A DNA stretch of 64,000 nt, from NCBI RefSeq assembly GCF_001307155.1, contig NZ_CP012830.1:682001-746000 (forward strand), read 5' to 3'. The notes beneath the pieces are model-generated. The model was not told the DNA's origin, did not search any database, and worked only from the letters and a program-made list of their open reading frames with translations. Below are positions 8,703 to 18,013 of the stretch, piece after piece. Numbering within the stretch: the first letter of the stretch is position 1; each line of letters begins with the position of its first letter. The position numbers and the translations under genes are program-made. Source of the stretch: Pseudomonas fluorescens. Lineage in GTDB: Bacteria > Pseudomonadota > Gammaproteobacteria > Pseudomonadales > Pseudomonadaceae.

Positions 8703-8718
8703 CTGTCAAAGTTGACAG
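8703..8718. promoter_or_regulatory. perfect 7-2-7 palindrome upstream of the chitinase gene (possible operator)
   Basis: CTGTCAA-AG-TTGACAG lies 79 bases upstream of the chitinase start and outside any gene. It resembles an operator for a dimeric repressor or activator. No regulator gene adjoins, so the partner is unknown. Confidence 0.4.
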
Positions 8719-8761
8719 TGCCGACGAGTGGTATTCAGGGATTGAGGATCGCAAAGAAGAA

Positions 8762-8795
8762 AGCCGCGACAAGGATTGAATATCCTCTCGCGGCT
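8762..8795 (-). terminator. terminator of the gluconate permease gene
   Basis: AGCCGCGA pairs with TCGCGGCT, with an inner AGGAT/ATCCT extension. On the minus strand it is followed by a T-rich run (TTCTTCTTT). It lies about 50 bases after the permease stop codon. Confidence 0.7.
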
Positions 8796-8847
8796 CAGAT
8801 GACTCTGTAAGTCCGGCACCTGCACAACGTGCAGGCACCGCAATAAA

Positions 8848-10200
8848 TCAAACCACCAGCGACAACAACAAAATAAAGCCCAGTGCAACGACGGACAGGA
8901 TGGTTTCCATCGCGGTCCAGGTCTTGAAGGTTTCGGCCACGGTCATGTTGAAGTACTGCTTGACCAGCCAAAAACCGGCGTCGTTGACGTGCGACAGGAT
9001 CAACGATCCTGCGCCGGTGGCCAGCACCAGCAACTCGCGGTTCACGCCCGGAATCATCCCCACCACCGGCACCACAATGCCTGCACCGGTAATGGTCGCC
9101 ACGGTCGCGGAACCGGTCGCCACGCGGATCACCGCCGCGACCAGCCAGGCCAGCAGGATCGGCGAAATCTGCGCGCTCACCGCCATGTGGCCGATCACAT
9201 CGCCCACACCACTGGTCACCAGCATCTGCTTGAAGCCACCGCCGGCACCGATGATCAGAATGATCGCCGCGGTCGGCGCCAGGCTGGCGTCGAGCAGTTT
9301 GAGGATCTGTTTGGAACCGATGCCCTGACGATGCCCGAAGGTGTACAGCGACAGCAGCAGCGCCAGCAGCAACGCCGAGATCGGGTGACCAATCATGTCC
9401 ATCCAGGTGCGGAAGAAATGCCCGTCCGGCAGTGCGATGTCGGCAAAGGTTTTCAGCAGCATCAGGAACACCGGCAACAGCACGGTGATCAGCGTGATGC
9501 TGAAGCTCGGCAAGGTGCTGGAGTGCGGCTCGCGAGCCAGTTGATCCACCAGTTCCTGGTTAGGATGGCCGGGGATGTACTTGGCGATGAACGTGCCGTA
9601 GATCGGACCGGCAATGATCGCGGTCGGCAGGGCAACGATCAGACCGTAGAGAATGGTTTTACCGATGTCCGCACCGAACACCCCGATGGCCAGCAATGGC
9701 CCCGGATGCGGCGGAACCAGACCGTGCACGGCGGACAGACCGGCCAGCAACGGGATACCGATCTTGATGATTGAAACGCCGGTGCGCCGGGCAACGATGA
9801 ACACCAGCGGGATCAGCAGTACAAAGCCGATTTCGAAGAACAACGGGATACCGACCAGGAAGGCCGCAAACATCATGGCCCATTGCACGCGCTCTTTGCC
9901 GAACGCGCGAATCAGGGTCTGGGCGATCTGATCCGCCCCACCCGACTCGGCCATCATTTTGCCAAGCATGGTGCCCAACGCAAGGATGATCCCGACAAAC
10001 CCGAGTACCCCACCAAAACCGTCCTGGAACGCCTTGATGATGGTGCCAATCGGCATGCCCGAGGTCAGCCCGAGAAAAGCCGCAGCGATGATTAATGCAA
10101 TGAAAGGATGAAGCTTGAACTTGGTGATCAGGACGATTAATCCAATCACGGTGATCACTGCATCAAGCAGCAAAAACGACTCGTGGGACATGCCAAACAT
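8848..10200 (-). CDS. gntP: gluconate:H+ symporter, GntP family
   Basis: A 450-residue, roughly 12-helix inner-membrane permease. GntP-family features include ITKFKLHPFIALIIAAAFLG at the N terminus, FGGVLGFVGIILALGTMLGKMMAESGGAD, and VPPHPGPLLAIG in the middle. It imports D-gluconate with protons. gntK lies upstream on the same strand after an 82-base gap that contains a copy of the GntR-type operator. The leader holds the A-rich AATAACAACAACAAACA tract (10214-10230), a likely Hfq/Crc catabolite-repression site. Also called gntT in some genomes. Confidence 0.92.
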   Translation of the reverse strand: MFGMSHESFLLLDAVITVIGLIVLITKFKLHPFIALIIAAAFLGLTSGMPIGTIIKAFQDGFGGVLGFVGIILALGTMLGKMMAESGGADQIAQTLIRAFGKERVQWAMMFAAFLVGIPLFFEIGFVLLIPLVFIVARRTGVSIIKIGIPLLAGLSAVHGLVPPHPGPLLAIGVFGADIGKTILYGLIVALPTAIIAGPIYGTFIAKYIPGHPNQELVDQLAREPHSSTLPSFSITLITVLLPVFLMLLKTFADIALPDGHFFRTWMDMIGHPISALLLALLLSLYTFGHRQGIGSKQILKLLDASLAPTAAIILIIGAGGGFKQMLVTSGVGDVIGHMAVSAQISPILLAWLVAAVIRVATGSATVATITGAGIVVPVVGMIPGVNRELLVLATGAGSLILSHVNDAGFWLVKQYFNMTVAETFKTWTAMETILSVVALGFILLLSLVV

Positions 10201-10213
10201 GGGGGGTATCTCC

Positions 10214-10230
10214 TGTTTGTTGTTGTTATT
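10214..10230 (-). promoter_or_regulatory. AANAANAA (Hfq/Crc-type) motif in the gluconate permease leader
   Basis: The minus strand reads AATAACAACAACAAACA directly before the GGAG ribosome site of the permease gene. It contains several overlapping AANAANAA matches, the motif bound by Hfq with Crc in Pseudomonas. Confidence 0.6.
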
Positions 10231-10256
10231 GAAGCGGGTTATTCAGAAGCCGTCAG

Positions 10257-10270
10257 GACAGCGCTATCTC
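10257..10270. promoter_or_regulatory. GntR-type operator copy 1 (between gntK and gntP)
   Basis: GACAGCGCTATCTC, a two-base variant of the site found upstream of gntK and gntR. The core AGCGCT is palindromic, as in LacI-family operators. Confidence 0.65.
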
Positions 10271-10282
10271 TTGCAGCAACAC

Positions 10283-10816
10283 TCAGCCGGCGAGTTTCAA
10301 ACCATGACTGAGCCACCAGGCGTGAGCCTGCCGGGCGAGTTCATCGACGTTGTGCTTCGAGGCATCGAGCGCCAGGGTCAGTGGCTCGCCAACGGGGGAT
10401 TCAAGGGTCGCGAACTGGCTGGCGATCAAGGTCGACGGCATGAAATGCCCCGGACGATGAGCCACGCGGTCGGCGGCGACTTCAGGGGTCAACTCGAGGA
10501 ACACAAAACCCAGGCCCGGCAAGGCGCTGCGCAAGCGTTCACGGTAACTGTGTTTGAGCGCCGAGCAGGTCAACACCGGGCGTGCGCCCGAGGCATCGAC
10601 TCGACGCAACTCCTCGCACAGGCTGTCGAGCCAGCCGGCACGATCGTCGTCGTTGAGGGGAATACCCGCGCTCATCTTTTCGATATTGGCGGCAGGGTGA
10701 AAGGTATCGCCTTCAATGCCGGTTGCACCGCTCAGCTGGCACAGGGCCTCGCTAACGCTGGACTTGCCGCAGCCGGCCACGCCCATGATGACCAGGGCGG
10801 TGATGGGTTGACTCAT
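10283..10816 (-). CDS. gntK: gluconokinase
   Basis: A 177-residue P-loop kinase with Walker A GVAGCGKS at residues 12-19. Family motifs include EGDTFHPAANIEKMSAGIPL, DRAGWL, LTCSALKHSYRERLR and HRPGHFMPSTLIASQFATLE. It phosphorylates gluconate to 6-phosphogluconate, which enters the Entner-Doudoroff route encoded further along the window. It is divergent from the LacI-family regulator gene; the gap holds two identical copies of the putative GntR operator. Confidence 0.94.
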   Translation of the reverse strand: MSQPITALVIMGVAGCGKSSVSEALCQLSGATGIEGDTFHPAANIEKMSAGIPLNDDDRAGWLDSLCEELRRVDASGARPVLTCSALKHSYRERLRSALPGLGFVFLELTPEVAADRVAHRPGHFMPSTLIASQFATLESPVGEPLTLALDASKHNVDELARQAHAWWLSHGLKLAG

Positions 10817-10834
10817 GTAACACCTCAGCGCGCA

Positions 10835-10848
10835 GACAGCGCTACCTT
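10835..10848. promoter_or_regulatory. GntR-type operator copy 2 (gntK promoter)
   Basis: GACAGCGCTACCTT lies 19 bases upstream of the gntK start. It is identical to copy 3 near gntR and almost identical to copy 1. Confidence 0.7.
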
Positions 10849-10985
10849 TGCTACGTGAAACTCTAGTGCAAAAGCAGGCATTGCCGACGCCTTCTTGTCA
10901 TTTTTATGGGTTGCAGCACGTTCTTTCCCAACGCCAAACAACAGGGATCAGGCAATCCCTGCTCAAGCATTTGCAGCCGCATCGA

Positions 10986-10999
10986 GACAGCGCTACCTT
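10986..10999. promoter_or_regulatory. GntR-type operator copy 3 (gntR promoter)
   Basis: GACAGCGCTACCTT lies 33 bases upstream of the gntR ATG, placed to allow autoregulation. Confidence 0.7.
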
Positions 11000-11031
11000 A
11001 GTGCCTTGAATTTTGTTTGGCAAGCTGCCCG

Positions 11032-12063
11032 ATGACCTCCACTAAAAACGATAAAAATACTCGCACCACCGGCCGCCCTACCCTCAATGAAGTCGCCCGT
11101 CTGGCGGGTGTGAGTCCGATCACCGCGTCCAGGGCCTTGCGCGGCATCAGCACCGTCGCCACCGAGCTGGTGGAAAAGGTCCAGCAGGCCGCGCTCGAAC
11201 TGAACTACGTGGTCAACCCCGCTGCCCGCGCCCTGGCTTCGGCCCAGAGCCATTCGGTGGTGGTGCTGGTGCCGTCGCTGTCGAACCTGCTGTTCATCGA
11301 AACCCTTGAAGCCATCCATCAGGTGCTGCGTCCCAAAGGCTTCGAAGTGCTGATCGGCAACTATCACTATTCCCGTGATGAAGAAGAAAACCTGCTGCGC
11401 AACTACATGGCCTATCAGCCAAGAGGGCTGCTGCTGACCGGTTTCGATCGCACCGAAAGTGCCCGCCGGATGATCGAAACCAGCAATATCCCCTGCGTCT
11501 ACATGATGGACCTGGACCCGGGCGCCGGCCTGAACTGCGTCGGCTTCTCGCAATTGAGTGCCGGCGAAACCGCCGCACAACACTTGATCTCCCGCGGGCG
11601 GCGACACCTGGCCTACATTGGCGCACAGCTCGACCAACGCACCTTGCTGCGCGGCGAAGGCTTCCGGCGCGCCTTGCAGCAAGCCGGCCTGTACGACCCG
11701 GACCTTGAGTTGCTGACACCGCGTCCCTCTTCGGTGGGCCTTGGTGGCGAATTATTCCTGCAGCTGATGGCCAGCCATCCGCAGGTTGACGCGATTTTCT
11801 TCGGCAACGACGACCTGGCCCATGGAGCCCTGCTCGAAGCCATGCGTCACGGGATCAAGATCCCCGAACAAGTCGCCGTCCTCGGCTTCAACGACCTGCC
11901 GGCCTCGGCGCACATGGTGCCGCGCCTGAGCAGCATCAGCACCCCGCGTGAAGCCATCGGCCGGCGCGCCGCCGAACACATGCTGACCTTGATGGCCGGC
12001 AACTCGGTGGCCAATCCAGTGGTCGATATGGGGTTTGAATTAAAGGTTCGCGAGAGTACCTGA
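11032..12063 (+). CDS. gntR: LacI-family transcriptional repressor of gluconate genes (GntR)
   Basis: A 343-residue regulator with a LacI-type helix-turn-helix and hinge at residues 17-38 (TLNEVARLAGVSPITASRALRG) and a periplasmic-binding-protein-like effector domain running to DMGFELKVRES. Position next to gntK/gntP and three repeated operator sites support GntR, the gluconate- or 6-phosphogluconate-responsive repressor. The start at 11032 (MTSTKND) is preferred to an upstream TTG at 11017; the ribosome site is weak for both. Confidence 0.9.
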   Translation: MTSTKNDKNTRTTGRPTLNEVARLAGVSPITASRALRGISTVATELVEKVQQAALELNYVVNPAARALASAQSHSVVVLVPSLSNLLFIETLEAIHQVLRPKGFEVLIGNYHYSRDEEENLLRNYMAYQPRGLLLTGFDRTESARRMIETSNIPCVYMMDLDPGAGLNCVGFSQLSAGETAAQHLISRGRRHLAYIGAQLDQRTLLRGEGFRRALQQAGLYDPDLELLTPRPSSVGLGGELFLQLMASHPQVDAIFFGNDDLAHGALLEAMRHGIKIPEQVAVLGFNDLPASAHMVPRLSSISTPREAIGRRAAEHMLTLMAGNSVANPVVDMGFELKVREST

Positions 12064-12369
12064 GCCCGACAGCTCTACGTGCAAATGTGAGCGTTGCCCT
12101 TGACCCCGCTGCGTCGAGGGCAGCCGGCCAAACGTTGAAACATCATTATCCGGCACACCCGCGATCCACGCTTGATGCCGGCGATCAAAAACTGCCTTGC
12201 CGCCCATCCAAAGGAGACGGTCCGGCGCTTGTGATGAATGCAGGGCACGCCAACCTCGATGAAGTGTGGGTAATGACCACCGACCTCACTATCGAGTATT
12301 TAAGATCGCCCAATGCAGGGGGGGCTGATAGATTCCAGACGCTCGCCTCCTCCCCAGAAAGAGACAGAC
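12064..12369. other. intergenic region without a supported gene
   Basis: The 306 bases between gntR and the epimerase gene include a + strand open frame running into the epimerase in another frame, but it has no recognisable protein character. AAGGAGA near 12210 precedes a GTG/ATG without a convincing product. No clear operator or terminator was recognised. Confidence 0.4.
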
Positions 12370-13113
12370 ATGAACGGACTCAAGGTACTGCTGACCGGCG
12401 CCTGCGGCAGAATTGGCAAAACTTTTTTCGAAGCTTCGAAAGACCGCTACACCTTCACCCTCACCGACCGGGTCGAGCCCGGCTTCACGGTCAACGCGCC
12501 ACATCGGTTTTTCTGCCTCGACCTGAGTGACGCGGCAGCCGTCAGTGCCGCGCTCGAAGGCATCGACGTCATCGTGCACCTGGCCGGCATTCCTCACGCC
12601 ACGGCATCGTTCGACGAGTTGTTACCCAACAACATCCTGGCCACCACGTATCTGTTTGAGGCCTCGGTGGCGGCCGGTTGCAAGCGGTTGGTGTTCGCCA
12701 GCAGTGCGCAAACCATCGAAGGTTACCCGGTGGACCGGCAGATCACACCGGGCATGCCCGTCATGCCGGCCAATCTTTACGGTGTCAGCAAATGTTATGG
12801 CGAAGCCCTGTGTGCTTTCTATTCGGCCAAGCGTGGTCTGTCGACTATCGCGCTGCGCATTGGCGCATTCGAGTTCCCGGATCGTCATGAACTGACCAAT
12901 GCCCGGGACCTGAGTGCATGGCTCAGCCCCCGCGACGCGGTGCAGTTACTCCAGCGCTCGGTGGAGGTTGAAGGTGTGCAGTACCTGATCGGCCACGGGA
13001 TTTCCAATAATCGCTTCAAGCGTCTGGACCTGAGCGAAACCACGCGGGTGCTTGGCTATGAACCAGTAGATGATGCATTCCAGCTGTTTGACATCCCCAT
13101 CGCGCCCCTCTGA
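12370..13113 (+). CDS. NAD-dependent epimerase/dehydratase-family protein (uronate dehydrogenase-like)
   Basis: A 247-residue extended-SDR protein. The Rossmann glycine motif TGACGRIG is at residues 9-16, followed by DVIVHLAG and the catalytic Y...K pair in LYGVSKCYGE, with a serine in VFASSAQ. The small size and GACGRIG start resemble uronate dehydrogenases, which oxidise glucuronate and galacturonate, but substrate is not certain. ATG 12370 is taken as the start; the open frame upstream to 12313 lacks family similarity. Neighbours do not include the usual glucarate/galactarate genes. Confidence 0.75.
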   Translation: MNGLKVLLTGACGRIGKTFFEASKDRYTFTLTDRVEPGFTVNAPHRFFCLDLSDAAAVSAALEGIDVIVHLAGIPHATASFDELLPNNILATTYLFEASVAAGCKRLVFASSAQTIEGYPVDRQITPGMPVMPANLYGVSKCYGEALCAFYSAKRGLSTIALRIGAFEFPDRHELTNARDLSAWLSPRDAVQLLQRSVEVEGVQYLIGHGISNNRFKRLDLSETTRVLGYEPVDDAFQLFDIPIAPL

Positions 13114-13283
13114 GTACCTCGCCCGACAATGAGCGAAATGCCTCGCGCAAACCGCTCTCGGACCTTCCCGCCAACAGCATCGGATGCGTCCCACAGATTT
13201 GTCGGAAACGCTTGCCATCGATTTTTTTGCGCGTGCCGTAGCCTGTTTGGAGCTGCTTTAACCGCCCCAAGGAGTCTTATGTC

Positions 13284-15194
13284 ATGCACACGGACCCGCA
13301 AAAACAGCAAGGGTTACTCTCACGCTGGAGCGAAGCCCTGGCGACCGAGGCGTTCACGTCTCGCCGGATAAGCCTCGGCCATCTGGCCGATACACTCGAG
13401 TTCAGCACCCGCGCAAGCTTTCAGCGCTTATTGCAGGCGCTGCTGCGCGAAGGCCTGCTGAATCCAAAAAGCCTGAAAGCCGAAGGCTCGGTGCATTGGC
13501 TTACGCTGCTCGATGGTGCCCGGTTGTGTTTCGAAGGGCTTATCCCGGCGCGGATGAACAGTTGGGACCTACAGGGCGACATCACACTGCATCGCTCTGA
13601 ATGCCCAGCACAAAAACTGCTGTTTCCTTCACAGTTGCTAAACCTGCTCTGCACACAACTTGAGCCTTTACCGTCACCCGAAGTCCTCGTTCGCCTATGC
13701 GAGGAGCTCGATGACAGCTTCTGCAACGCCACCTTGTGCCAGGCCTTTCACCACGGCTGGAGCCGGCAACTGCGTGAACAGTTCAAGCTCGCCGATGACG
13801 ATAATCTGCTGACCTGGCTCAAGAGCAACACCGCCCACCCGAACCCGACATCGGTGCTTGAACAGTGGGGCACGCTGGGTCATCCCTGGCACCCGAACTA
13901 CAAGACCAAGCTTGGCTTGGGCACCACGGAGGTCATTGCTCTATCACCGGAATTCGAAGCCTGCGTGCCAGTCGTCCTGTGCGCCTTGCACCGGCAATGG
14001 GCTCACGTCGAATCGTTGATCGGACCTGAGCATTACCGCGACTGGTGGCAAGGGCATTTCCCGCTCGCGGCCGGACAATTGATCCAGCACCTTCTAACCC
14101 AAGGTCTCGACCCGGATGACTATCTGCCCCTCCCCGTCCATCCGTGGCAAGCCGCAGAGGAACTACCGCGCTCGTTTGCTCGCGAAATTGCCGACCGCGT
14201 GCTGGTCGTGACCACCATCATTGCGTTCAACGGTCAGCCGACCATGTCGTTTCGCACCCTGGCGCCCACTGCAAACAGCTGCTCACCGATGGTCAAGCTT
14301 CCGGTGGCGCTACGACTGACCAGCGTGCAGCGCACCCTTTCGCCACGCTCTGCGCGGATGGGGCCAAGGGTTAGCGGATTGTTGCTGCGAATACTCAAGC
14401 AGGAGCCGCAGATTCGAGCCGTGTTGAACATCGTGCCGGAACGTATCGGCGTGCATTACTCGCCGCAACCGGCAGATGATCAACGCTCCCGGCACCTGGC
14501 GGTGCTTTACCGGGATAACCCGTCAAGCGTGTTGCAGCCGGGCGAGATGGCCGTTCCCGTTGGCAGCCTGTTCGCCCTGGATGAACACGGACAACCGTTA
14601 CTGCGCCAGTGGGTCCGGTTGGCCCAAGGAGGCGACGGCAGACCGGAACTGTTGCGTTTTTGCCGTGACTATCTATCGATCGCTGTTCCCGGATTGCTCG
14701 GTCTGTACCTGATCTACGGGGTCGCCTTTGAGGCGCACCAGCAGAACAGCTTCATGGTCATGAGTGCCGAGGGACAGTTAAGCCGACTGCTGGTACGTGA
14801 CTTCGGCGACATTCGGATTCACCGCCAGACTTTGCACCGGCAAGGCCTAGACCTTCAGTTGCATGACCCGCAGATGACGCTGTATGACAATGCGGACTTC
14901 GTGCGCGACAAACTCTTGCACACCACCTTCATGTGCCATCTCGGTGAACTGGTTCTGCTCTGCGCCCGGCATTGGAAGATGCCGGAAGATGCACTTTGGA
15001 ATGAGTTGGCCATTCAGGTCAGCGACTGCTTTGACCACCTGCGCGAACGGGTCGAGCCTCAACGCTGGGCAATCGAGCGTCTGGCTTTGCTGAAACAGGA
15101 CTGGCCGGCCAAATCGTTCATGCGTATGCGCTTGCTCGACAGTGCGCTCGATATCGTCGGTCGTCTGAACAACCCGCTTCGCGTGCACTCTTAA
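13284..15194 (+). CDS. IucA/IucC-family NIS siderophore synthetase (orphan)
   Basis: A 636-residue enzyme of the NRPS-independent siderophore synthetase family, which adenylates a carboxylate such as citrate and couples it to an amine or alcohol. Visible motifs: GHPWHPNYKTKLG (199-211, the HPxHPxxK nucleotide loop), LPVHPWQ, SFRTLAPTANSCSPMVKL, EAHQQNSFMVM and LVRDFGDIRIH. Length is normal for the family. The start follows AAGGAG with nine bases spacing. No other siderophore gene, exporter or receptor adjoins it, and no Fur box was recognised upstream. Product unknown. Confidence 0.85.
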   Translation: MHTDPQKQQGLLSRWSEALATEAFTSRRISLGHLADTLEFSTRASFQRLLQALLREGLLNPKSLKAEGSVHWLTLLDGARLCFEGLIPARMNSWDLQGDITLHRSECPAQKLLFPSQLLNLLCTQLEPLPSPEVLVRLCEELDDSFCNATLCQAFHHGWSRQLREQFKLADDDNLLTWLKSNTAHPNPTSVLEQWGTLGHPWHPNYKTKLGLGTTEVIALSPEFEACVPVVLCALHRQWAHVESLIGPEHYRDWWQGHFPLAAGQLIQHLLTQGLDPDDYLPLPVHPWQAAEELPRSFAREIADRVLVVTTIIAFNGQPTMSFRTLAPTANSCSPMVKLPVALRLTSVQRTLSPRSARMGPRVSGLLLRILKQEPQIRAVLNIVPERIGVHYSPQPADDQRSRHLAVLYRDNPSSVLQPGEMAVPVGSLFALDEHGQPLLRQWVRLAQGGDGRPELLRFCRDYLSIAVPGLLGLYLIYGVAFEAHQQNSFMVMSAEGQLSRLLVRDFGDIRIHRQTLHRQGLDLQLHDPQMTLYDNADFVRDKLLHTTFMCHLGELVLLCARHWKMPEDALWNELAIQVSDCFDHLRERVEPQRWAIERLALLKQDWPAKSFMRMRLLDSALDIVGRLNNPLRVHS

Positions 15195-15211
15195 ATAGTC
15201 GCTGGAACGAC

Positions 15212-15257
15212 AAAAAGGATTCTCGATCAAGTAATGACACTTGATCGAAATCCTTTT
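15212..15257. terminator. bidirectional terminator between the NIS synthetase and the chemoreceptor gene
   Basis: AAAAGGATT and CGATCAAGT pair with ACTTGATCG and AATCCTTTT around a 6-base loop. A-rich and T-rich flanks on both sides fit a terminator for both converging genes. Confidence 0.8.
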
Positions 15258-15271
15258 AGTTGCATGACGTT

Positions 15272-16591
15272 TTAACCAAGTTGCAATGTCGAGTTGAATT
15301 GACTGATGGCGTCCACCACATGCCGTGAACCCTGTTGAATTTCCAGGATCACCTCGCCCGCTTCATTGGCCAGCTCCACGCCAAGTCCAGTACGACTCAA
15401 ACTTGATTGCATGCTCGACACTGCACTCAAGGACAAGTCGTGGTTCTTGCGCACTACTTCCACAATTTCCACGGTTGCGTGGCTGGTTCGTGCCGCCAGG
15501 CTACGCACCTCGTCGGCAACCACCGCAAATCCTCGCCCATGTTCGCCGGCCCGCGCAGCCTCGATTGCGGCGTTGAGTGCCAGCAGATTGGTCTGATCGG
15601 CGATACCGCGAATGGTCTGAACAATGGTGCCGATGATGTCGGACTGTTTGCTCACCGCATCGATGCTGAGGGCCGCTTCGTTGAGATCCCTGGAGATCTC
15701 TTCGATGATCTGCACGGTTTGCTGCACCACCTGCGAACCTTTCTGGGCGCACGCGTCGTTTTGCACCGAGGTTGAATGGGCCGACTCGGCGGCAGTCTGC
15801 AACGTGGTCATTTGCCGGGTGATGTCGCTGGCGAACTTGACCACTTTGTACAAGCGGCCCTTGGTGTCGAAGATCGGGTTGTACGAAGCTTCGAGATAGA
15901 CCATGCGACCGTGTTTGTCGACCCGTTCAAACCGACGCGAATGGAATTCACCTCGGTTGAGCGAAGCCCAGAATGCCTTGTAGGCCGCCGACTCGCTCTC
16001 CGAGCGATGACAGAACAGGCTGTGGTGCTGACCCACTACTTCGTTAAGTGAATAGTGCATGGTCTGCAAGAAGTTATCGTTGGCAGTAATCACCCTGCCA
16101 TCGGGGGAGAATTCGATCACCGCCATGGCACGGCCCAAGGCATTCACTACGCTCTGGTTTTCATGCTCTTTATTGATTCGGGCCGTGATGTCCGAGGCCA
16201 CCTTGATCACGCTTCGTACGTGCCGGTCAGTCCCGATCACCGGCATATAACTGGCCTCAAGCCAGACTTCCTTGCCACTCTTGTTCATGCGCAAGAAGGT
16301 GCCACTGTTTGATTCGCCACGACCCAATTCACGCCAGAAGCGCTGGTAATCTTCGCTTTTGGCGTAATCCTCTTCACAAAAAATCCGGTGATGCTTGCCG
16401 CGCAACTCCTCGATGGAATAGCCGACGGCCTTACAAAAGTTTTCGTTGGCCTCGAGGATCACACCGGTGGGGTCAAACTCGATCATTGCCATGCAGCGGC
16501 TGATTGCCGCCAACTTGGCATTGGCCTCAGTCAATGCGCAGCTAAATCGCTCTATCTCAAGCAAGTCAGACTTGTGGTGTCGATTGAACAT
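15272..16591 (-). CDS. soluble PAS-PAS methyl-accepting chemotaxis protein (BdlA-like)
   Basis: A 439-residue protein with no membrane segment. PAS domain 1 is at about residues 20-140 ([26 protein letters not shown]) and PAS domain 2 at about 145-265. The MCP signalling tip follows, with [30 protein letters not shown]. This layout and length match BdlA of P. aeruginosa, which controls biofilm dispersion in response to redox or nutrient change, but other soluble Aer-like receptors share it. The two PAS domains are similar to each other, suggesting internal duplication. No chemotaxis operon adjoins it. Confidence 0.82.
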   Translation of the reverse strand: MFNRHHKSDLLEIERFSCALTEANAKLAAISRCMAMIEFDPTGVILEANENFCKAVGYSIEELRGKHHRIFCEEDYAKSEDYQRFWRELGRGESNSGTFLRMNKSGKEVWLEASYMPVIGTDRHVRSVIKVASDITARINKEHENQSVVNALGRAMAVIEFSPDGRVITANDNFLQTMHYSLNEVVGQHHSLFCHRSESESAAYKAFWASLNRGEFHSRRFERVDKHGRMVYLEASYNPIFDTKGRLYKVVKFASDITRQMTTLQTAAESAHSTSVQNDACAQKGSQVVQQTVQIIEEISRDLNEAALSIDAVSKQSDIIGTIVQTIRGIADQTNLLALNAAIEAARAGEHGRGFAVVADEVRSLAARTSHATVEIVEVVRKNHDLSLSAVSSMQSSLSRTGLGVELANEAGEVILEIQQGSRHVVDAISQFNSTLQLG

Positions 16592-17035
16592 GGTGGTATC
16601 ACCTTCAGCGCTGTCTTTTGATGAACGGAAGTTCCTAGTCTTTCACTGGACTTACGACGACTTTCCACAGAACAGGCAAACGCATCCTCAGACGAAGGAT
16701 AAGAGTCAGGTGATCAATGATGATTAATCGGAGTGTCCATAACGCAACGCTCTTATCAAGCCATCCTTTTCTTGACGCCCCGTGCAGGGGCCAACCCAAC
16801 ATTCACAAGTAATTCCCTCTAAGAAACACTCCTTTTCACCGCAGTGCCTTAAGTGGCGCACTCTTATCGATCATTCAATTTACAGCCGGCCGCAAAACAC
16901 TGACTCAAGCACAATCGGGCTGAGGCATCGAGACTTTCACGCTTTATAAATTGACCGGCATCAGTAGCTACGAGTGAGCATAGACAGCAACGCCACGGAT
17001 GCAAGGCCATCAATAGGCCATCTTTTTATCGATGG
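16592..17035. other. 444-base intergenic region with no supported gene
   Basis: This is the upstream region of the chemoreceptor gene and the downstream region of the LysR gene. Base composition is lower in GC than the genes. No open frame with protein character, no REP element and no clear terminator was recognised. The receptor promoter should lie at the left end. Confidence 0.4.
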
Positions 17036-17914
17036 TCAGAGCGCCGCAGTCTGGAGCATCGCCAGCAGCGCCTGCACCGCCGCAGAGGGTTCCCTCAACG
17101 GTGTCGCGACCAACGCAAACTCTCGATGAACAGGCACCGCCAACGGCAGCACGCGCAACCCCTTGCGATTGGCTGGCAAGGTCATTTCCGGAACCAGTGT
17201 CACCCCGACGTTTTCCCGAACCAGCGCGAACGCACTGCCCCACTCTCGAACTTCAACCCGGACATCCAGTAGCGCAAGACCTGCATCCGCTGCCAGGCTG
17301 CGGGCATTGACGCTGCATCCACCAGTGGCCAGCACGAATGGCTGCCCGACCAACGTCTCCAACCTCAATCCGTGCTCGTGGTTTCCTCGAGCCAATGGGT
17401 GCGCCATCGGCAGCACCGCAACCCAGGTATCTCGCCCCAACATTCCGGCATTGCGTTCAGGTGGAGGATTGAGCACCACGCCCAGATCAACCAGGCCAGC
17501 GCCGAGTAACGCTTCGACTTCGTTGTCGCTGACCTCCAGCGCCACCACCTGAATACCGGGATAAAGTTGCTTGAACTGGCGCAACAGCGGCGGCAGAAAC
17601 GTTGCAAGCACCATCGGAAAACTGGCCAGGCGAATCGTGCCACGCTGAATATCCCGCGCCGCGTCGGCAGTAGCCCGGATGGTCTCAAGGGCCTGAAGCA
17701 TCACCCGCGCCTGTTCGATCACGTGCACTCCGACCGCGGTCGGCAAGGTCTGACGGTTTTCCCGGACAAACAGTTGAATACCGAGCACGTCCTCAAGCAA
17801 GGCCAGCGCCTGACTGGCCCCCGACTGAGTCATGCCGACACGCTCGGCAGCGCGAGTAATGTTGCCCGTGTCGGCGATAGCCACCAGCATCCGCCAATGC
17901 ATCAGGTTCATCAT
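17036..17914 (-). CDS. LysR-family transcriptional regulator
   Basis: A 292-residue regulator with the winged helix-turn-helix at about residues 4-62 (LMHWRMLVAIADTGNITRAA, then TQSGASQALALLEDVLG) and a substrate-binding domain with WVAVLPMAHPLA and LVRENVGVTLVPEM. It is divergent from the GST gene with a 99-base gap, the usual LysR arrangement, so the GST gene is its likely target. Effector unknown. Two adjacent ATG codons could serve as start. Confidence 0.88.
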   Translation of the reverse strand: MMNLMHWRMLVAIADTGNITRAAERVGMTQSGASQALALLEDVLGIQLFVRENRQTLPTAVGVHVIEQARVMLQALETIRATADAARDIQRGTIRLASFPMVLATFLPPLLRQFKQLYPGIQVVALEVSDNEVEALLGAGLVDLGVVLNPPPERNAGMLGRDTWVAVLPMAHPLARGNHEHGLRLETLVGQPFVLATGGCSVNARSLAADAGLALLDVRVEVREWGSAFALVRENVGVTLVPEMTLPANRKGLRVLPLAVPVHREFALVATPLREPSAAVQALLAMLQTAAL

Positions 17915-18013
17915 GGCAGTAGCTATCCTTATGGCTGATGTCTGAAAGATTAATTTTACGACATGCGCGGGCGACTATGACACTGATCAAAATCCTCACC
18001 TGGAACCCTGATC

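Noticed and set aside
12087-12530. 147-codon frame after gntR overlapping the epimerase gene
   Set aside because: Overlaps the clear epimerase start in another frame and has no recognisable features.
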